Assembly: GCF_036370855.1 (NCBI RefSeq)
Contig: NC_088101.1
Coordinates: 68,199,559 to 68,263,558 of the forward strand
Direction: 5' to 3'
Length of the DNA: 64,000 bases
Origin: Dromaius novaehollandiae
Taxonomy: Eukaryota; Chordata; Aves; Casuariiformes; Dromaiidae
Part shown: in pieces, positions 14,388 to 64,000 of the stretch
How the letters are laid out: every line of letters begins with the position of its first letter
Position numbering within the stretch: the stretch's first letter is position 1
Position numbers and translations under genes: made by a program
The notes under the pieces: model-generated
The model's input: only the letters and a program-made list of their open reading frames with translations
Databases searched by the model: none
What the model was told of the DNA's origin: nothing

Positions 14388-14447
14388 GTTCTGGCAGTTA
14401 AGGTCGCATCTGGAATGTGGAAACGCAAGATTCAGGTCCCTGATCCT
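14388..14447 (+). repeat. tRNA-derived SINE head remnant (second of two)
   Basis: CTGGCAGTTAAGGTCGCATC followed by GATTCAGGTCCCTGATCC has an A-box/B-box layout similar to the preceding copy about 155 bases upstream. It is diverged, with no tail recognised. Confidence 0.4.
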
Positions 14448-17400
14448 ATTAATATTTAACCACTTTCACCAACTGGCAAAGCTTCAAGGGAGATAAAGGA
14501 ACACTCAACAAACTCCACCTAGAAGAGACTGAGGTTCAAGCTCCAAAACTTGGGGCAATCTGAACACAAAACATGCAAACTTCAGCTCAGTGCCTCTGTA
14601 TGGTCCTATTGTAAATTCTAAGGTGTAACCTAAGTTTAAAGAGAAATTTCATCCTTATTCGCAGAAGACTGCGTACCGAAACTGATGTCTATAGTTTTTT
14701 TCCAGATGGACATTTTCAAATGGAAAATTATTTTGCTGCAATATTTCCAACAAGTTGTGTTTTAGTTTTATTTTTTGTGCTATCAGTCAATAAGCCTTCT
14801 TTCTTTATTCCCTCTAAATTGACTAGGAGGTGTAGGGTCAGACTGTTTGTCCTTTGTTCTCCAGCATGTTCCTTGCTTACAGGCTGTCGAGTAGTGACCA
14901 TATATATGAAGTGATAGTTTTTGTGCCAAAGAGTCTAGTGTGGTCACTGCAATAAATGTCTCTGAAATGATCAGACAGCTTTCAGGGATGTCACCAGTTG
15001 AAAAATGAACTTAAGAGTCTGAAAAGCCATCCATATGTCAGATCGAATGACAGTACTAGGTTACTCTTAAAGTTCATAGTAACCTAAAGGAGTTAGTAAC
15101 TTAAAGGAGTCTGAATTTCCTACCTGGATTTCTTAGTAAAATGAACTATTTCTTATATTTTTCTAACACACCTAGAGGAACATAAAATGCAGTACACATT
15201 TCCCTGTCAGTTGTGCCTGTCTGAGTCACTTGACAAAATATTTTCTCTGATCCCGTACTGCATTTTTAGTTACATCAATAGCAAGATATTTTAAGGGAAA
15301 TAATAATAATGCAGAAGGAGGGCAGTGAGAGACTGTCTTGACAGGAGGAGTTTGATGCATCTGGGAAAACAGAATTCATTTATAGTAAGTCTGTATTCAG
15401 TTATAATGACAAGGCCTTAAAAGAGGTTCTGTAATTTTATGCTTTTTTCTTTACTGCTGTGTTCTAATTCCCACTAAGTTTTCTTTATTTTTAGGGCCAG
15501 GGGAAGAAGAACCTTGACTTCTGGTGAACATAAGATAATTCATTTGTAATCCCTACAGAGTTAGCTATGATTGCCAGCAGAGACAACAGTGCCAAACTTT
15601 TCCAATTGAACTCAGATCAAATCAACTAATTTTACATGTGCTTTTAAACAACTTTGAGTCCCTCTTGGCTGAGTTGGATTTGAACTCTCTCCAGCACCTC
15701 CCAGAGACTAGTCCACAGCCTGGGAGTTGGTGTCCCTGTAGGATTTCCCTGAAGTCCATGCTTTGTGTCAAGCTGAGTAGGTCCACACAAGACTGTCTGA
15801 ACTGAGCAGTTCTGTACATTGGGTATTTACCAATAATATCTGGGTGACAATGACCTGCTCAAACGCATAGGCCCCCAAGCCTACCCATTTTGTGCAGATT
15901 TCATCCATAGCTAGGTAGGAGGCATCCAACCAGCTCTTTTTCAAAGAACCTTCCATATTGCCTGAGGCTCAGGATTTCACTAAGTGTGCCTGGAGTAACG
16001 CTCTGCAGCATCTCAGGACCTTGGAACAACTAGCCTTTAAAACAAAATTGTCAAAAACACTATGAAGATATGCATAGTATATTACTCCTAAAAAAGCTAT
16101 ATAACAGTATGCTTTAGAATTTGGTTTCTCAAACATTCAGAAAAGCTCAGAGTTAAGATTGTTATCTTGCTTATACCTGTTGGTTTATTTGTAAAATCAC
16201 AGTGTATCTTCAAACGCGTAGTCTCCCCTCTGCCCCACCACCTTGCAGTCTTTGCCCTGACTCTTTCTTCCATGAAATCCCACTTGGTGCCTGCCCTCCT
16301 CCCTCGTGGCTGCTGCTGCTTTGCCCAGTCTGTGCCTTTCCTTTCCGCCGGCCAGGCCTCAGTGCCTGCCTCTTTCCCAGAGCAGACCACCTTCTGGGAT
16401 CTTGTCTTGTGCTGATCATCAGCAGATCCAGCCTCTTCCCACAAATTTTCTTTTTTCCACTCCAGCTCCAAAGGAAGCAAACACTCTACTCCAAATTCCA
16501 GTATCCAGTTGCACCAGCTAAGAGCCACACAATAGCCTAAAAAAGAAAGAAAGAAAAAGACCACCTCTAATTTTAAGAGGTGGTATCTAATACACAAAGG
16601 AATATAATATATTAAAGGTCCAAAATTGTTGAAGAGGAAAAAAGAAACACTATCACTTTGAAGATCTTTGTTGTTTGCCTAAGATGTGTCCTTCACAGAC
16701 TTAACTGGGCACAAAAGGATTCAACATAAATGAATAACTGCTAAACTGCTTCTGATCTGCAGATCATATTGTCCTGCTGACAGATCATGCATGTGAAGTA
16801 GAAGAGCTGATACAGGATAGTGAAACCAGCAATGAACCTGAGAAAATTGAGGAGGCGCAGCTGGAATATAAATGGACAAAAGCAGCCTCTGACAAGGAAA
16901 GGCAAGATCAAAAGGAAGAAAACACGTAGGAGAGTGGATAAATGCTAAAACTAATGGGACCACCCACAAACATAGGATACCTCCTCCAAAATGTACGCAT
17001 GAAGGTTTGAGCATGTATTTATCTATCATGAGATTAACAAGAATGTGAAATAGAATACTTCTGATATAAATTACCACAGGTACTAAAATGTCTGTTCTAT
17101 CTACGATAGGTTATATCCTCATTCAGAGGCACTTAAACTCTGATTAAATGGAACCCTGCAACATCTGTAGAGAGTCAGATTGAATCATTCTTCAGGAGAC
17201 AAACACTACATGTTTTCATTATGTTTCAATTACATAGCCTGTCCAGATCTTAAGGATTTACACTTTGGGGTTTTTTTTTAATCTTCTATTTCTTTAAAGT
17301 AGAACATGGATGTAACGATCATGTTAGCACAGTGGATAAATGATGACAAAAATCAGCAGCAAAATTTGAAGCGATCCCATTCATTGGTCTACCTACAGAT

Positions 17401-17969
17401 AAAAAAAGGGTTGCTTTTTTCCTTGATGCCTGACAAAGACACTCTGATTTCTGAAAGCTGTATTTTAAAACTGTTGTTTAAATCACCTACATAAGTATAT
17501 CTGAGTAGTTGCATCAAAGAGCCACAGTAGTTTGGATCTGATTCTGAATTTGTAATTTTTCCAGTAAAAAAGATTGGTTTAGAAAGTTTGAAGCCTTCTT
17601 AATGAACCATGGAAAATGCTTAGAGAAGTGGAGACTAATCTTGTGAAAAGACAGATGAACTCAAGATACCTACGGAGATTTTAGAAGCGATAGAAATATG
17701 AGATTGAAGAAAAAAACGGTGTTTGTGATTACAAAGCAGAATTGCAGAGAAGAGAGATGAAACACTAGAAGCAGATAAGTTTATCTAGTCAATATATGGA
17801 GAAAGAAAGCGATGGAGATAACATATCTAGTGACGAAGACCACAGAATGGTAGTTGATGAGGAAGGTTGAGATGATTTTTTCAGACTTTGAATGACAACA
17901 GTGTATTCCTCTGAGGCTGGCAAGGTGCGGCGGAAAATTAGTTGCTGAGGTATGAGAAGAATCAAGACA

Positions 17970-18125
17970 CCTAGTTAGTTTTGCAGTGAAAGCAGTGGAT
18001 TGGTACTCATATAACCTGCATTTTGACTCCCTGGTTAAGTTTGAAGTTCTGTTTTTCTTGGGCAACGCAGTTGCTTCTCTCTTCAGTTTCCTGTTTATAA
18101 GCTAGGGTTGATAGTACTTCTTTTG
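17970..18125 (+). repeat. MIR/CORE-like SINE remnant
   Basis: The part CTCTCTTCAGTTTCCTGTTT and the following AAGCTAGGGTTGATAGTACT resemble the conserved core of MIR-type SINEs ('cctcagtttcctcatctgtaaaatggggataatagtac'). The segment upstream has a weak head-like TGGATTGGTACTC. Highly diverged. Confidence 0.4.
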
Positions 18126-18869
18126 TGTCATCTTACTCTTGACTTTTTTGTCTGAGTTAAGGCAGATACCATATCTCAACGTATATATCACCCTAGACAG
18201 TAACCAGATCCCAGCTGCAACCATTGTGTAATAGTATCGCAGTTCTCACTGGTAAATAGAGAGGATCAGAAAAGTTGAAGAAGCTGCCAAAAGGCTTGGT
18301 ATCAGGCATTAAAAGTGATTATTTAAAAATACATATTTGGGTTCTTTTATTTGCTTTCTGATCCTATCAAGCACACTCAAAGCATATTTCAGCATATTTT
18401 TCACTTATTCCCTTGAAGGTTCTTTTACTTCAAAAGAAAGTGATTGTTCTCATCCAAGAGCTTGGGCTTTCTGAAAAACTCCAGCTCTCATCAGACTTAT
18501 GATAAAAACATAAGAGCCAGTAACATTGAGCGTTCCCTTTGTTTTATAACCTCTCTTTCATGAATATTTACTTTTCATTTGAATAATTAGCATCAATAAA
18601 AATGAACACATTACATCTGTGGGGACTGCAAGAAACTTTGGAATTAGAATAAGTGACATCCCCCAAAAATGAGGGCTGAGAGTTATCTTTATCATAAGCA
18701 GAGCTCTTTCTGCAAGACTATTCTGAGTCTGGAGTACTACAAGACCGGGGGAAAAGAGAGGACAGAAATTCTGCAAATGTGAAAAAAAAAATGGGAAAAG
18801 ATCCTGTATGGTTTATCTATACTAGCATTTTTATAGTTTTACCTATAGTTTTACTATTTACCTATAGTA

Positions 18870-18940
18870 TTTATATTATATATATATTATATTATATAAA
18901 TATATATATATAAATTATATATTATATTATATAAATGATG
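18870..18940. repeat. TA-rich microsatellite
   Basis: About 70 bases of alternating and near-palindromic TATATTATATATAT and ATATAAATATAT blocks in the intergenic region. Likely length-variable and hairpin-forming. Confidence 0.85.
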
Positions 18941-19479
18941 GGTATTCTAACACCATTAACAATTCTTTTAACCAGAGGGTTTAATTTATAATTCTTTTTG
19001 ATTTATTTTTCATTATTTGCTGTTTGTTGCTGCAAACAAGAAGCTGTTTTCAGCAATAGGTTGTCACAGAAGCCTGAGAGGACAGGTAAGATTGTGGTAC
19101 ATTGCACAAATGATACTGTAAACCACAGAAAAATATGAACAAAGAGGAAAGATGAATGTACTCTCTAGAGCAGTACAGTTATACAGTGGTTGTAAGGAAC
19201 AGCTAAATTAGAAGAAAATGGCCTACAATTTGGAGAAAATGTCTAAATTTGATTGATAATTTGCAGGTAAAATATATGAACTCTATGTATATCTTTATCG
19301 AATTACAGTTGCATGCTAAAGCTCATTGCCCTTCTGGTCTTTTACCTCCAGTTTTAGCAGGCTGTGATCTGTAAATAACCATGGACATTTATTAAACTCG
19401 ATAATCTTACATTCAAACAGAACTCCTGCTTGGCTAAGCTTGTGTGTCCTGTGTTTCTTCCCACATAAACTGTAAACTA

Positions 19480-19959
19480 AGCAGCTGGAATAGAAATTTT
19501 ATTAATGGTGCGGCCGGGAGATCACCTGCCCAAAGGGATGTGAAGCTGTAAAAGGAGGTCTCACGGCCATTTTGGAGAACAACATGACACTGTGCCTAAT
19601 GCCAAACCACAAACAAGCCCGAACAGTGGGGAATTGTGGTAAGGAACAATGGGCGCATATTTCATTGTTTCATCTTGTTCTGTCTGTTGTGTCACTTAAA
19701 ACAAAGAATAATTGTGCGTAATTCCCCATTACTTGTTTATCCTGGTTGGAAATCAGGGTCTTGGCCCAGTGACCTCCACATCCTCACCACCACCGCAGCG
19801 TACCCAAATTTCCCGCTTAGGCGTTTCCGAAGCGGTTTTATGGGCGTTCCTCAGCGAGGAGCGTGGTAAGTTGCCGTCGTCCAGCCGACACCGCTGTGTG
19901 CGAAAATGGGCTGTTTTCTAGCTCTTTTGTCCCCTCGCTGTGCCCCACTTCACACATAA
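19480..19959 (+). promoter_or_regulatory. Upstream flank of the CCDC149 promoter
   Basis: A transition zone between AT-rich intergenic DNA and the CpG island. It has scattered CpGs (GCGGCCGGG near 19511, GGGCGTTCC near 19840) and motif-like stretches such as CGGCCATTTTGG near 19565, which resembles a YY1-type site. No coding exon is recognised. A regulatory role is inferred from position only. Confidence 0.35.
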
Positions 19960-20323
19960 GCGCGTATGTCAGCGGCGGGCGGGCAGGCGGACGGCTGCAC
20001 ACACACGGTACGAAGCCTGCAGCGCAAGGCTGCCGCTGCCGCTCCGGGCGAGGACGCGGGGGCACCCGGGCGCGTGCGGGACGTGCCCGGGCGGTACCAC
20101 CGCGCCCGCGGAGGCCCAGCCCTCCCGTCGCGAGGGGCCGCGCGGCGAGGCCAGCTGTCCCGGCCCGGCCTGCGGCTGCCCCCCGGCCGCGCCGACGCTG
20201 GGCGGCCCCGGCCGGGCGGCGAGCGGAGGCCGCAGGCCCCGCCTCTCCCCGCCGGCGCCTCCGCGGAAGGCCGGGGCGGGCGGGGCCGCTCGCCGCCGCA
20301 TGCTGCCGCGGCCCGCCGCAGCC

Positions 20324-62064
<41,741 letters not shown>

Positions 62065-62385
62065 AACAGCAGCGTGCAACCAGTAGTGTGGAAGCTATCA
62101 TAATGGACTCTGCAGCTGAGTCTTGGCTTGGATGAGAGGCAGAACATGAAGTGTGTCTCATCTAGTCAGTCTGCAGTCCAGAGAGAAAAGTATCATTTAG
62201 CTGTGAGTTGAAGATTTTGTTACTGGAAGAACATACACATGAAAGCTGATGTTCAATCTACCACTAAAAGAGGTGCACATTATAAATCGCAGGTTCTTCA
62301 CATGAAGTTAATGTTTCCACTTAGGCACCATTGTGTTCCAAATACTTAGAAATGGTGTTAATAAACTTTACCCTACTGAAGAAAG
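62065..62385 (+). other. CCDC149: Probable 3' UTR of the exon-12 isoform
   Basis: Sequence between the TAA at 62062-62064 and just past the first AATAAA (62360-62365). It is only as certain as exon 12 itself. No other structure was recognised in it. Confidence 0.35.
62360..62365 (+). terminator. Candidate polyadenylation signal AATAAA for the exon-12 isoform
   Basis: A canonical hexamer about 300 bases after the exon-12 stop. A T-rich and GT-containing stretch follows (about 62395-62440, including TTTGTCGTCTTCTTTATGTG), as expected downstream of a cleavage site. A second AATAAA lies at 63419-63424 within a TAAATAAATA run. Confidence 0.4.
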
Positions 62386-64000
62386 CTTAATCGCTTTTAA
62401 TTTTTAAGTTAGGTGACATATTTGTCGTCTTCTTTATGTGCAATGCAGGAATGAACTGTAGGGAAACTAAATCAAGAGGAACTGCATATTTTGTTTTTGA
62501 CATGGTGAAAGTGGTAGCGTAAGTTCAGTTTCTGTAAAAGTTCTGTCTACCACAAACTTCAGTTTCCCCTGTTTGGAAAATGGGCTTTAACTAAACCAAT
62601 CTGTTGTGAGATTCATTGTGAAAAGAGAGAAAGCTTGGGCATAGATTTGTCTCTGGTTTTCTTTTTATGAGCCCACTTGCCTTGAGAAGGAAACAAAGAA
62701 CGTGATGTTTGCAGAAGCATTTCATCCTTTGCTTTGTCTTAGGTATGTTGCAGCTGGTTCACATATGCGTAATATGTTGAGCATATTCAGTGATAATATA
62801 TAGTAAAGGCCAGTTTATTCCTCTTAAAATGTGGTGTTCAGATTTAGATATTCAGATACGCAATTCTACATTATTTCAAGTCATCATTTCCTGAAAATCT
62901 CTGATTTCCAGTGAAAAAAGCCTAAGAAAAAATCATCCGTGACTCAGCCTTTGTCTTTCTAGGTCCATAGGAGTGTTTCAGTACTCCTTCTTGCTCTGCA
63001 GTAATCAGCGTGGAGCAGTCGAGAGGTAGAATTCATAGGCTCAGCAGCTGTTGTGGATATAACCAGTTACAGTTGTGTAGGGTTGTTTAAATGGAAAAGA
63101 GGATGTAAAAGGATCCCCCAGACTGGGAATCCTCTGGGGAAGTTTGCTTGTCCTGGAGAAGGAAGCAGATTACTGAATTTTCTACTGTTGAAGACTTATT
63201 TGTCTTCCTGTTTTGAGATCTGCATGGTAATCGCTGAAGTCCTTGAGAAATTCATTGGATAGAAGAATTCTGCACAAAGCTATATAAGTTATAAAATTCA
63301 GTTTACCCAGCAGCTAATTGAAATTTCCTGTGTGTAATCCAACTTCAGGTCATGATTCACAGGATACAGTTCAGCAATAGCCATGTCCCTCCTTGATGAA
63401 ATGATGTGAATCAGTGTTAATAAATAAATATGAATTCAACACCATAGCTGTTGCTTAGATGTGTGGATACTGAGCTTAGCTCTATTTTCTGTAACCAACT
63501 CAGTTTTCATAGAAAAATGTTGTGAAAGTGAATGTGTTTACTGAGTAAATGCTGGCTGGAAGTCAAGAAGTTTCTTTTCTGAAGCTTGTCTTGGAAGCTT
63601 CAAGGATTCCAGCTCAGCCTTTACTTTATTATTCTGACAAAAAACACCTTTAAAAATACGTTTTTCAGATTAATCTTTTGGAATCTTGTTCTGTTGGGTT
63701 TTACTGGATCTTTTGGATATGTATGGACTATGTGGATGAATACCTACTGGATGTGTTCATACCACTAGTTCCTGTCTGATTTAGCTCTCCTTCCAAAACA
63801 AAATTCCTTCACTGTTACAGGAAAGTGCATTCCCTCTTCCAGGGGCTTTTGCATTTTGAAATGGCAGCTGGGTTTGTTTTGCCTAGTTTCATTTTTAACC
63901 AATTTGCCTTACCTTGTGAATTCTTTTATTCTACTTTATTCTTTGCTAGTTAATCTTACAATGTTATTATCTGCTGTAGCAAAGGCAAAATGCTGATGCA
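62386..64000. other. Downstream region or continuing intron, nothing recognised
   Basis: AT-rich sequence with one further AATAAA (63419-63424). I looked for exons of the longer C-terminal tail known in mammals and found none that fit in phase with family-like peptide. It may be 3' flank of a short isoform and intron of a long one at once. Confidence 0.4.

Larger units (their letters stand above)
12421..19479. other. Intergenic region, right part, no gene recognised
   Basis: AT-rich sequence between the LINE fragment and the CCDC149 promoter. It contains the SINE remnants near 14232, 14388 and 17970 and the TA microsatellite near 18870. I see nothing else supportable. An unannotated 5' UTR exon or noncoding RNA cannot be excluded from sequence alone. 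Confidence 0.6.

Noticed and set aside
14232..14447. tRNA gene
   Set aside because: A- and B-box-like motifs are present, but no cloverleaf can be drawn by eye. SINE remnants explain them better.
62453..62522. Possible alternative terminal exon after TGTGCAATGCAG that stays open in phase to TAA
   Set aside because: Only about 23 codons, no family match, and an open stretch this short is expected by chance. Exon 12 is the better candidate.
63821..63990. Acceptor-like TTACAG followed by an open stretch beginning Gly-Lys in phase with exon 10
   Set aside because: The first residues superficially suit the long mammalian tail, but the following sequence does not resemble it and is AT-rich and hydrophobic.

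Overview
The window is vertebrate nuclear DNA, most probably from a bird. The reasons are split genes with GT-AG introns, one CpG island, CpG-poor AT-leaning flanks, no Alu- or B1-type SINEs, and only sparse, decayed interspersed repeats. The species was not identified. Nothing prokaryotic, no CRISPR array, no tRNA or rRNA gene and no operon was seen.

The one gene I can support is CCDC149, which encodes a coiled-coil protein. It lies on the + strand from a CpG-island promoter (about 19960-20990) to at least 62064. Twelve coding exons join in one frame: 20324-20371, 30224-30385, 30913-30951, 41903-42010, 47991-48107, 49919-50091, 51570-51642, 52979-53063, 54353-54497, 60195-60271, 61614-61646 and 61976-62064. 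They total 1149 nt, or 382 residues plus stop. Every junction is GT-AG and all phases agree. Exons 2-10 match the family as I remember it. Exons 11 and 12 give one of several possible C-termini. The longer C-terminal tail I remember for the mammalian protein was not found before position 64000, so the gene may continue past the window.

Layout: 1-19480 is intergenic with no recognisable gene. It holds a decayed CR1/L3-like LINE reverse-transcriptase fragment (about 11945-12420), several old tRNA-derived SINE remnants and an AT microsatellite (about 18870-18940). 19480-20990 is the promoter region and CpG island with exon 1. 20372-30223 is intron 1. 30224-62064 holds the remaining exons. Intron 3 contains an 827-bp segment (40245-41071) with the hallmarks of a solo retroviral LTR in antisense orientation: TGTCCC/GGGACA ends and a near-perfect 5-bp target duplication. 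62065-64000 is a probable 3' UTR followed by sequence in which I recognise nothing.

I found no convincing undescribed biological system. The observations most worth checking are the alternative C-termini of CCDC149, the intronic solo LTR, the G-rich first splice donor, two CpG-rich patches in intron 4 and a possible conserved element in intron 1.
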